64,000 nt of DNA, from positions 6,849-70,848 of the forward strand of contig JBNLDC010000035.1 of the NCBI GenBank assembly GCA_050304135.1, given 5' to 3'. Below, piece after piece: positions 17,460 to 24,746 of the stretch (the stretch's first letter is position 1; every line of letters starts with the position of its first letter). This DNA is from JAFGNB01 sp050304135 (GTDB lineage: Bacteria; Fibrobacterota; Chitinivibrionia; Chitinivibrionales; Chitinispirillaceae). The translations under genes were made by a program, and so were the position numbers. The notes under the pieces are model-generated. The model was not told the DNA's origin. It did no database searches and worked only from the letters and a program-made list of their open reading frames with translations.

Positions 17460-17926
17460 GAAAGATCTCTCCGTGAACGATAAAAATGATTCCAATCAGG
17501 TTCCGATACCAACAGCAGGAACCAAGACCCACTAATAATATCGTTTATGGGATCAAATAGCAACTATCCGGACAGTTTTGACGATACGGACGGGAAAATT
17601 GTATCAGAAACATGTACTCTGGTAGTAAATGAGGTGGTGCTTTCGTGCTGCATATTTGCCTCCCCCGGCCTTCTCGGCCACCCCTCGCGGAGGGGGACGT
17701 TATCACGAAGACGAGTGACTTATTTTTCTCATAGTACGGATGCAGATGTCGAAACAGTGGAAACCGGTAACAACTTCTTCAAATAGTATCCCCCTCATCG
17801 AGGGGGTGGCCGAAGGCCGGGGGAGGCAATAGCAACGCGATCATGCGGTTTATACGTTAGTTTTATCAACCGAAAGTCGGCAGCGCTCTCACCTGCGATC
17901 TTTACCGCGCACCAGCACAATGACTG
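17460..17926. other. Intergenic region with MITE-like inverted repeats
   Basis: There is no gene here. An open frame on the plus strand at 17547-17786 reads into the repeat arm and has no ribosome site. The main content is the pair of inverted repeats described separately at 17656-17828. Confidence 0.5.
17656..17828. repeat. Pair of ~40-bp inverted repeats, MITE-like
   Basis: The left arm 17656-17696 (TTGCCTCCCCCGGCCTTC, then GGCCACCCC and AGGGGGA) reappears reverse-complemented at 17790-17828, with only a two-base and a one-base indel and a three-base change. The arms enclose about 93 bases of AT-richer DNA without a gene. Each arm contains its own CCCCTCG..CGAGGGGG-like palindrome. This organisation fits a non-autonomous miniature element or a large intergenic hairpin. 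I could not see a target-site duplication. Confidence 0.65.
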
Positions 17927-18439
17927 CTAATCATTGTGTGCGATTTTCCGGTAATGCTCTATAATTTTGTCAATCTCAGCACCGGCCGTATTGCTGTCGT
18001 TACAACCGGTCAGCGTAAACTCGAAGTAGTACCGCTCGATGCTTCCGCAAACCCAGAACCCTCCTATAACCGCAGTGGTAACAAAACCGGATGTATCCAC
18101 ATCTCCATCGGCTTGTTTGACCGAAACCATTTTTTTGGCGTTTTTGCTGTTACCGAAATCTTCCGCAAAGAGTTCAATAGATGCAGAATCACTGCTTGTA
18201 AGCCGCTGATAGATCCCTTTTTTCATCCCGTTGTCGATATAATCAGGTGCACCGCCATTGATGAGATCGAACAAAGTTTCAGGGGTAAATAGCTGGTATG
18301 ACGTGTTCTCTTCACTCCAGCCGGGTATCTGATTACCGATTCTGAATTTCTCGACAGAAACCGATTTTTTTCCCAATGCCATGGTACTGTACCCCAGCAA
18401 AAGCACGACACCAACTATTACGGTATGATATCTTCTCAT
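17927..18439 (-). CDS. Exported protein, DUF6599-like
   Basis: The 170-aa product has a signal peptide (MRRYHTVIVGVVLLLGYSTMALG). Its mature part contains GWSEENTSYQLFTPETLFDLINGGAPDY-type wording, that is, a GW motif and an I-N/D-G-G-A-x-x-Y segment. This resembles what I recall of the DUF6599 family, of unknown function. I start at ATG 18439, which has GGAAGG four bases upstream; the longer frame to 18493 has none. It follows the DUF362 gene on the same strand after a 93-base gap, so the two may be co-transcribed. Confidence 0.65.
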   Translation of the reverse strand: MRRYHTVIVGVVLLLGYSTMALGKKSVSVEKFRIGNQIPGWSEENTSYQLFTPETLFDLINGGAPDYIDNGMKKGIYQRLTSSDSASIELFAEDFGNSKNAKKMVSVKQADGDVDTSGFVTTAVIGGFWVCGSIERYYFEFTLTGCNDSNTAGAEIDKIIEHYRKIAHND

Positions 18440-18532
18440 AAAACCTTCCGAGGAATTATCAGGTATACAGTGTTTAATAATGTACCGAAACATACCATTT
18501 TACTACTGGAACAAACCGCACATCGGCAGCAA

Positions 18533-19603
18533 TCAGAGCGTGACCACTTCCCAACCGTTCATCTCGTTCTCGGTATAACCGAAATCGGTAATAAAACGGT
18601 CTACAGGGCCATGCACCGCTCCCATGAGCGGTTCGCGGATTTTTTTAACCGTCAGATAATCAACTGCTCCGGAGAACATTCCCATTACCAGACAATCCAG
18701 TTGTTTATCGGGGAGAGCACCCGGCCCTCCCTTGGTTGAACCCCAGAGGGAATCTACTATGCAAAGTTGCTGGCGTACCGGATTTCCTCCCCAGAAGGCA
18801 TTACTCTTACTGAATCCAAGGATGTAATCCAGACCTCCCCCCCTATGTATACGGAAAGGTTCAAAGGTTCCGGCATGATTCTTGAGAGTAAGGGTAGTTC
18901 CCCCAAGTTTTTTAGAATGGTTTTTATTGACGGCGATATTCACCAGTATATCAATTGACCCGTCGGCAATCATTCTCGTGCACTTATACGAAGGGAACTT
19001 GTCATTTTCGGGAATCGGCAGTTTCGTGATTCCCCCCATGGCTTCATTTTTATCGCCAACTACTACGCCGGCAGGCAGCCCTTTCCCGATAAACGGAGAA
19101 TATAAGGGGCCCGCATTGTGCGAACCGTCATATATATAGATATTTTCATACGGCACGCCGATCCGGTTCAATTCAACACACAGCTTATTGACAACCGCAA
19201 GTCGGGGATGGTTTTTCCCGATGGCATTCACCTTGATTGCCGCTTTTACTCTCCCCCATTCCTTATCTGCCGGTTTCTGAAAAATGGTTTTCCATGCTTC
19301 GGGACCATTTTCTTTCTGTGCAAGGGAACATGCAACGGCATCGAGTGTCTTTTCAACCTCTGCACTGTTTATCGGACTGTTCTGTCCAGCCATATCCCAG
19401 GATGAAGGCAGACCGGTAATCATCGCCTTATTTACCCCGCATACCACCCTCAGGTTGTCGATTGAAGGATTCACCGCCATGCGGGGAGTAAAAACGCATT
19501 TTTTTGCATCCGGAGCTGAAAAAACGGGGTGACCAATCGTCATAATTCCACCGGTACCTGCAACGGCCGTCTTGATGAATTTTCTACGTGTACACTGATC
19601 CAT
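18533..19603 (-). CDS. DUF362-family protein with Tat signal
   Basis: The 356-aa product starts with a twin-arginine signal (RRKFIKTAVAGTGGIM) and so is probably exported folded with a bound cofactor. The body matches DUF362 proteins: VKAAIKVNAIG near the N-terminus, YENIYIYDGSH, and INIxVNKNHSKKLGGTTLTLKNHAG. DUF362 members often carry iron-sulfur domains, but no ferredoxin-type Cys cluster is present here. The biochemical function of the family is not established. The family call is fairly firm. Confidence 0.8.
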   Translation of the reverse strand: MDQCTRRKFIKTAVAGTGGIMTIGHPVFSAPDAKKCVFTPRMAVNPSIDNLRVVCGVNKAMITGLPSSWDMAGQNSPINSAEVEKTLDAVACSLAQKENGPEAWKTIFQKPADKEWGRVKAAIKVNAIGKNHPRLAVVNKLCVELNRIGVPYENIYIYDGSHNAGPLYSPFIGKGLPAGVVVGDKNEAMGGITKLPIPENDKFPSYKCTRMIADGSIDILVNIAVNKNHSKKLGGTTLTLKNHAGTFEPFRIHRGGGLDYILGFSKSNAFWGGNPVRQQLCIVDSLWGSTKGGPGALPDKQLDCLVMGMFSGAVDYLTVKKIREPLMGAVHGPVDRFITDFGYTENEMNGWEVVTL

Positions 19604-19952
19604 ACAGTATCTCTTCCGTTGAGTTGACAGGGGAGTTTAGTGATACTATTCAGAACGTTCAGTTCTACTTAAAAATATGCGATGTCGTCACCACCCCACT
19701 ATAAAACTTTGTTAAACACAAAGGCTACCTGATATACCATAACCGAGATTCAGGATACTTCTTCCCACTACCCCGCCTCCAACTGCACCGTTATTCGCCA
19801 ACAGCTGAAGCACCGCCTCATTTTCAATTTCGCATACACCCCAGCAGCGCCGGGCCTTCGTCATTGAACATCGATGTAACTGATGTTGAGCATTTTTTTA
19901 GTGGTGTACAATTCTGAATACTGAATTCTGACTCCTGGCTCCTTGGCAGTTG
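19604..19952. other. Intergenic region, no firm gene
   Basis: This stretch holds a 50-codon frame on the minus strand (19712-19864) with protein-like composition but no ribosome site, which I do not call. At 19911-19940 it contains the phrase ATTCTGAATACTGAATTCTG followed by ACTCCTGGCT. Related phrases occur at 38428-38440 and 43719-43745, so this is a dispersed intergenic motif. Confidence 0.4.
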
Positions 19953-20693
19953 CTACAGTTCCTTACTTAACCAATCGGCTGCGATGCTTACATAATCAAT
20001 CGGAAGCCTGTGGCCACTTTGAAAGGAATAAAAGGTTTTGTTTTTTACAGGGATTTGAGAAAACAGCCATTTTGCGTCATCAAAATTGATATATTCATCA
20101 TGCTCCGCGCTAAGCTGAAGGACAGCTCGCTCCCCGATATTTTTTAAATTATTTACTATTGCATATGGTGTGGTGCTGCTTCGGTTTGCACCAGGCACAC
20201 ATAAGAGTAGTGTTTTAAAATTTGCTCCGTTATTTGACAGCCAGATGCCAAACATTCCGGCAAGGCTGTACCCGGCAAAACCCATTCTATTTTCATCCAG
20301 CTTTTCATGCTGTTTTGAAAAGTTTATAACTGCCTGTATGTCCGCAATGGAACGGGTAAAAAAATCTTCAAAATACTGTTCTTCAAAGACATTTCTTCCA
20401 TTCAGTTTTTGGGTACCATTATCACCATGGTAATGCCAGTCCATTGCAACGAGTGCAACACCGGCGTCCAACAGCAATCTGGACAGGTTTCCGCCCTTGG
20501 TATACCCATCCATTTCAGTCCATTCATGTTTACTGCTTGTAGCACCATGGGTGGCAATAACAAACCGGCAGGGAAATGCTGCATTTTTTGGCCACAATAT
20601 AGTGCAGGGTACCGAAACACTATCACTAGCGTGGATTCGGATATTTTCCAATGTATGGCCGAACCATTCTGTTTTATTTATTTGTTTGATCAC
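19953..20693 (-). CDS. Alpha/beta hydrolase, dienelactone-hydrolase-like
   Basis: This cytoplasmic 246-aa alpha/beta-hydrolase has the nucleophile elbow GYSLAG (GxSxxG variant) in GFAGYSLAGMFGIW, an oxyanion-hole-like THGATSSK segment, and a late acid/His region (EHDEYINFDDAKW; SGHRLPIDY). This pattern fits prolyl-oligopeptidase or dienelactone-hydrolase-type esterases; the substrate cannot be told. The start codon is GTG at 20693 and overlaps the TGA of a 57-aa gene as GTGA, with no ribosome site of its own. This strongly suggests translational coupling. Confidence 0.75.
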   Translation of the reverse strand: MIKQINKTEWFGHTLENIRIHASDSVSVPCTILWPKNAAFPCRFVIATHGATSSKHEWTEMDGYTKGGNLSRLLLDAGVALVAMDWHYHGDNGTQKLNGRNVFEEQYFEDFFTRSIADIQAVINFSKQHEKLDENRMGFAGYSLAGMFGIWLSNNGANFKTLLLCVPGANRSSTTPYAIVNNLKNIGERAVLQLSAEHDEYINFDDAKWLFSQIPVKNKTFYSFQSGHRLPIDYVSIAADWLSKEL

Positions 20694-20863
20694 AGGCGGA
20701 TATCTTCTTTTCTGAAGTTTTCGTAACAGAGAACATGTTTTGCCAATTTTTCCAATTCATTTTTTTCCTGGACTTCCCTGCAGGTAATGTCAAAATACCA
20801 GTAATCTTCACCACAGGTTTTTTCGTATGATTGACAATGAAACGAGAATGTAATCAAATACAT
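20690..20863 (-). CDS. Small 57-aa protein coupled to the hydrolase
   Basis: This short frame reads MYLITFSFHCQSYEKTCGED then YWYFDITCREVQ... and ends KEDIRL, with TGA overlapping the hydrolase GTG. It has four Cys residues and an amphipathic C-terminal helix (EKNELEKLAKHVL). There is no signal peptide. The GTGA overlap, and the lack of any other signal to start the hydrolase, argue that it is translated. I recognise no family. Its own start is weakly supported (GGAA five bases upstream), and the frame is open about 18 further codons upstream without an ATG. It could instead be the tail of a decayed longer gene. Confidence 0.5.
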   Translation of the reverse strand: MYLITFSFHCQSYEKTCGEDYWYFDITCREVQEKNELEKLAKHVLCYENFRKEDIRL

Positions 20864-20939
20864 TGTTTCCGGTTCAGCATCGATAGTACACCGCAGATGC
20901 TTTAGTGTGAAAAATCATTACGGATTGATGATTTTACGA

Positions 20940-22049
20940 TTATTCTATAACTACCATATCGTAAACGGCGATTTCTTCTGTACTATTAAATGTAACCCTG
21001 TTACCGTTTTCCCAGTAACAAGGGCTATATTCTTCACCATTTTGCAGGTAACCACCAATGTAAACATCATCGCCAGTTACCTGTATACTAGCGGTATGTA
21101 GTATTGTTCCTGCGTCACCAGTTGAATCAAAAACAATACATTCGTCGTTTTTCCAATAACTGCTTATAGTTATCTCCGAGTTATAAAAGGAATAAGAACC
21201 CAGGACATAGACATCATTTGATGCGATACAAATATCAGAACTTATAATAGAACGCATTGTAAGTGAATCTGAAGGGAGTGTGGGATTCAATGTTACAGTT
21301 GAATCTTGATGATAATACCATATCCGACTGCTCTCAGGAGGTAAGGGCGTTCCACTAACCGAAGTGTAAATCTCACCATTTTCCCCGGTGATTCCGGATG
21401 CAACAGAAACATAGGATGTTAGATCGATCCATGTTATTTTACGGTTAATCCACAGTGCAGCCTTTGGTGCACCGTCGGGATATTTATAAGCTCCGCCACA
21501 GACGTAAACTTTTCCATCATCGTCGATGTATAATCCATTTATGTAACGTACCCAATCTCCCTCAAGCATATAAGGTACTGTATCGACCCAATACATTCCA
21601 ACATATGACATAAAATCCGGTACTTCTGTCATACTACGTTCTCCCGCACTATACAATTTCCCCTTATGAATAAACAATTCACTTACGAATCCGGGCATGG
21701 TATCTAAAAAAACTTTATCACCATTTCTCCAAATGCAGGGATACATGAGACTATCGCCATTCTGAGACTCTCCACCCATTATTACTTCATCTTCATTGAT
21801 GATAACGCTGCGTATCCGTCCGAGATGGTTCGTATCTAAAACAGATTCGGTGTTGTCATTCCAGATTGCAGGATGTCCGCCGGATTCTCCTGCAAGCAGT
21901 ACCGGACTTTTATAGAATTTGGTTGTAAACAGTTCTACATCAAAGCAGTGATTTGGTTGTGCTTCGTGTTCAGATTGAACCGGTGTTTTAAGCGTGCATC
22001 CGCTTATTACAACTACTAAGAAAAACCAAAGCATATAATTTGCTCTCAT
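20940..22049 (-). CDS. Lipoprotein with propeller-like repeats
   Basis: The 369-aa product has a lipoprotein signal (MLWFFLVVVISGC, lipobox ISGC). Its body is made of repeats built on PCIWRNGDKVFLDT, YWVDT, ALWINRKITWIDL, SYWKNDECIVFDST and PCYWENGNRVTFNS, each preceded by GDDVYIGG-like turns. This is a beta-propeller-like architecture, probably six or seven blades, facing the periplasm or cell surface. The wording resembles uncharacterised repeat proteins of Bacteroidetes. I place the start at ATG 22049, which gives a normal-length signal peptide; 22082 is possible. No function is assigned. Confidence 0.7.
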   Translation of the reverse strand: MRANYMLWFFLVVVISGCTLKTPVQSEHEAQPNHCFDVELFTTKFYKSPVLLAGESGGHPAIWNDNTESVLDTNHLGRIRSVIINEDEVIMGGESQNGDSLMYPCIWRNGDKVFLDTMPGFVSELFIHKGKLYSAGERSMTEVPDFMSYVGMYWVDTVPYMLEGDWVRYINGLYIDDDGKVYVCGGAYKYPDGAPKAALWINRKITWIDLTSYVSVASGITGENGEIYTSVSGTPLPPESSRIWYYHQDSTVTLNPTLPSDSLTMRSIISSDICIASNDVYVLGSYSFYNSEITISSYWKNDECIVFDSTGDAGTILHTASIQVTGDDVYIGGYLQNGEEYSPCYWENGNRVTFNSTEEIAVYDMVVIE

Positions 22050-22468
22050 TGAATTTCTTATTTCCCGGATTTTGTTATGCATGATTAATTTCGCTGCAAA
22101 TTACGTGAGTCAATTTAAGGATCAGCTTCAAATTTTATTCATTGCACTATTCATAATTTTGGGAAAACTCCTGACTATATGCGTGCAGAATCAAGCCCGT
22201 TTGCAGAGTCGGAAAAGTAAGAAAATCGAAACCATTTCCCAAATGACCGGTGAAACGAAAAATCATCAGATGGATTATTAATAAAATAATTGCAGTTCTT
22301 GCCCTGTAACGGCATCTGTCACAAAAATCGGAATAAAAATCTGTTACCACTCCAGGCCCGGTCATAGATACAACGGTGGTCGAATAATCAGGTACCGGAG
22401 AAATCTACAGAAACTAAATCTCGCAATCTTCCACGTACCGCTAATGCAACAGTCACCTCGACCGCCAC
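22050..22468. other. Intergenic region, no gene seen
   Basis: Short frames on both strands (for example plus 22081-22281 and minus 22147-22365) overlap each other and lack ribosome sites. I see no repeats or hairpins of note. Confidence 0.4.
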
Positions 22469-23380
22469 TCACTCCCGTTTCATCTCCGCCATCGCACGCC
22501 CCAGCGCTCTGCCGACATACACCTGCCCGCGGGTGTCGTAATGGTAAAAGTAACAGCCCAATGCCGGATAACAGTCCATTGATCCCTGCATGGCACAGGG
22601 ATAGCGCCCGGTGGAATCAAGATAGACCGTTGCATTCCGGTCTCCGCATGCCGGTACGAATCGTGCGTTGCCGATTGCGACTTCGGCACGTCGCTGCTGT
22701 TCCTGCACAATCGCTCCGTTCGGCCATGGAACCGTACCGTACCAGTTCTGGATTTTCCCATAGACAAATGGAACCGGGCCGAAATCGTTTCGTATTCTGG
22801 TAGTAACGAACGCAACGAGATTTCCTTTATAGCTTCGTGCAATTTCCGGATCGCTGCCGGCATCGGCTTCTCCCTGCATCCAGAACATGCCTTCAATATG
22901 ATAATCACCGATTTTTTGCAGTGCCGTGGTTACATGGTCGCAGAACCAGTCGTACAGATCGTAGTTGCGTCCGTTTTTCGCAGAGTGTACACTGTCGCTG
23001 CTCATCCAGTTGCGGTCCAAACTCGTCCCCCCCCAGGCGACCTTGATGAAAACGATCGTATCGTTTTTGTAAAAGTCGGACAGGATCTCTCCGATACCGA
23101 TTTCGGGTCCAAAAAACGGGTGCGACCTGAGCGGTGCACGTAATGTTTCCGGGCCGCTTACTGCGGAATCTCCATCGACTGCGGAATAGACCTTTATGTT
23201 TTTATAGCTGCCACCGTTTTTTATCCCGGTCGCTGCAAGAGAACAGGGTATCCCGAATCCGACCATGTTTGACTGTCCGGAAAGAATAAAAACCTTTACG
23301 GGAGCTGCCACGGGACCCGATGTGGAAACCAGTGCCAAAAACAACAGGGTGATTACTGCAACACGCGATAAAATGTTCAT
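22469..23380 (-). CDS. Secreted SASA/CE6-type carbohydrate acetylesterase
   Basis: The 303-aa product has a signal peptide (MNILSRVAVITLLFLALVS, cleaved near VAA). It carries the SGNH-like block I sequence VFILSGQSNMVGFG, with the Ser nucleophile in GQSNM, then VAWGGTSL, then WMQGEADAGSD (the QGE block). A late His (YFYHYDTRG) is a candidate catalytic base. This fits sialate-O-acetylesterase-like or CE6 acetylxylan esterases, which deacetylate plant or other polysaccharides outside the cytoplasm. I start at ATG 23380, which begins the signal peptide; an upstream extension to 23503 is unlikely. The ribosome site is weak. Confidence 0.82.
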   Translation of the reverse strand: MNILSRVAVITLLFLALVSTSGPVAAPVKVFILSGQSNMVGFGIPCSLAATGIKNGGSYKNIKVYSAVDGDSAVSGPETLRAPLRSHPFFGPEIGIGEILSDFYKNDTIVFIKVAWGGTSLDRNWMSSDSVHSAKNGRNYDLYDWFCDHVTTALQKIGDYHIEGMFWMQGEADAGSDPEIARSYKGNLVAFVTTRIRNDFGPVPFVYGKIQNWYGTVPWPNGAIVQEQQRRAEVAIGNARFVPACGDRNATVYLDSTGRYPCAMQGSMDCYPALGCYFYHYDTRGQVYVGRALGRAMAEMKRE

Positions 23381-23770
23381 TAAATAAACATACTTCAGAA
23401 CAGCGCGTTTTTCCCGATTACATGCCGTTTTTAGGCTTGATAAAATCATGCCGCCACTCGAATCAGGAAAATGCGAAACAATCCATCGGATTCTGCAGGG
23501 CAAACAGCCTCCTGTCGATGTATGTTAGTAGAAGCCGATTACCATATGTCGCCTCACCCATAGACTGGTTGCAATCTCGCCCCCCTCTCCACGCGTGGAG
23601 AGAGGGATCAGGTGTGAGGCGAGCGAAAGAAAAAACAGTAGATAGCTATTATCCCAAATTTGAATTAACTTAATGGTATAGTTCTCTCTCTGAATCCAGA
23701 TTTGAAAATAAATGAACGACCCCACTTACATAATCCACAGTATTCTTTCCCAGCCTTGAGGAGTAGCACC
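23381..23770. other. Intergenic region with dispersed repeat
   Basis: At 23578-23645 there is CCCCTCTCC-ACGCGT-GGAGAG, then GGTGTGAGGCGAGCGAAAG, then AACAGTAG. The order of blocks matches the repeat at 90-205. No gene is seen. Confidence 0.4.
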
Positions 23771-24565
23771 GTGCCGGTTGCCGGAATCCTGCTGATAGCT
23801 GTAATACTCGCCGCACTGCCTGCGGATGATTCACCGGTAACCGATGTATCCGTCTGCCTGCCGGAAGTTCGACTCGAGATCTCCCCCGCTCCGGTCAGTA
23901 TCTGTCTCAACCGGTTCAATCCACTGACTCCGGATTCCTGTGTGGAAGTAACCATCGGAGGAGATGAGCTTTCAGGAGTTTCTCTGCATTTCACCCGAAC
24001 AGATACCACCGGTTGGCGTTATTCCGGCAGTACCAGTCCTGAAAATGATGAGCAGCGTTCCCTGCTGCGTATAGAAATCACCGGAGACGAACAGGGAGAT
24101 CTCCTCCGTGCGATTGTATATCCCGACAACCGGGACACCTTCTCCACGCCGATAGATATTTCCGCCGTTGAAAATGACCGCCCGGTGCTCCCTGATACCC
24201 TTTCGCAGTTTAATCTGCACTATAAGCGTAACGCGAGGCTCTGCAGGCAGCCGCAGCCGCGAGAGATCGTTGAAAACAGAGTGTACATCTACCCGCCGAA
24301 CTATCGCCGTGATCCCGACTTCAATTGCGCGGAACGGGCAATGTTTCATAGCGGAATGTCGGTGCGCATGCCCACCTCCGGTTCACTTGAGCATCGGGCA
24401 CAGCTTTACATTTACTGGCACATTCAGAAACTTGCACCACTCAAATTTGATGAACCGGAAGAGCTGGTAAAAGGTGAGACAATCAGAAACCGCTTTGCAC
24501 GTCCGAAAAAGAGCAAACCCGAAAAAGAAAAGAAACCTTTTCTGCGGTTCAAACCCCTCTACTGA
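23771..24565 (+). CDS. Exported protein of unknown function
   Basis: The 264-aa product starts at GTG 23771, with GAGGAG seven bases upstream. This reads straight into a signal peptide (PVAGILLIAVILAALPA). The mature part is mostly beta, with a Pro-rich segment (YIYPPNYRRDPDF) and a strongly basic C-terminus (RPKKSKPEKEKKPF). A longer frame to 23702 would add 23 residues before the signal and is unlikely. I recognise no family. It is flanked by convergent and divergent genes and appears monocistronic. Confidence 0.6.
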   Translation: MPVAGILLIAVILAALPADDSPVTDVSVCLPEVRLEISPAPVSICLNRFNPLTPDSCVEVTIGGDELSGVSLHFTRTDTTGWRYSGSTSPENDEQRSLLRIEITGDEQGDLLRAIVYPDNRDTFSTPIDISAVENDRPVLPDTLSQFNLHYKRNARLCRQPQPREIVENRVYIYPPNYRRDPDFNCAERAMFHSGMSVRMPTSGSLEHRAQLYIYWHIQKLAPLKFDEPEELVKGETIRNRFARPKKSKPEKEKKPFLRFKPLY

Positions 24566-24746
24566 TCCTTATATCGGGTGAAAAAGATAAATTAATAAGG
24601 GAACACCTTCGATAAGGCAGTCATGGTAGCCGGCAATCAGCGTTGGTTCCGGGCATAGAATGTGCGTCCCATGCCCGGGTGGGGCCCTTTAAGCTGCGAA
24701 CCCCTGAGCTGAAGCTGCATAGTACCGCTTGTCTCGCCGGACGTGA

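Noticed and set aside
19712..19864. 50-codon frame with protein-like glycine-rich end
   Set aside because: No ribosome site, no recognised family, and it sits in repeat-bearing intergenic DNA. It may be a decayed fragment, but I cannot support it.
22081..22281. Plus-strand frame with one hydrophobic segment
   Set aside because: It overlaps the start region of a divergent lipoprotein gene and lacks a ribosome site.
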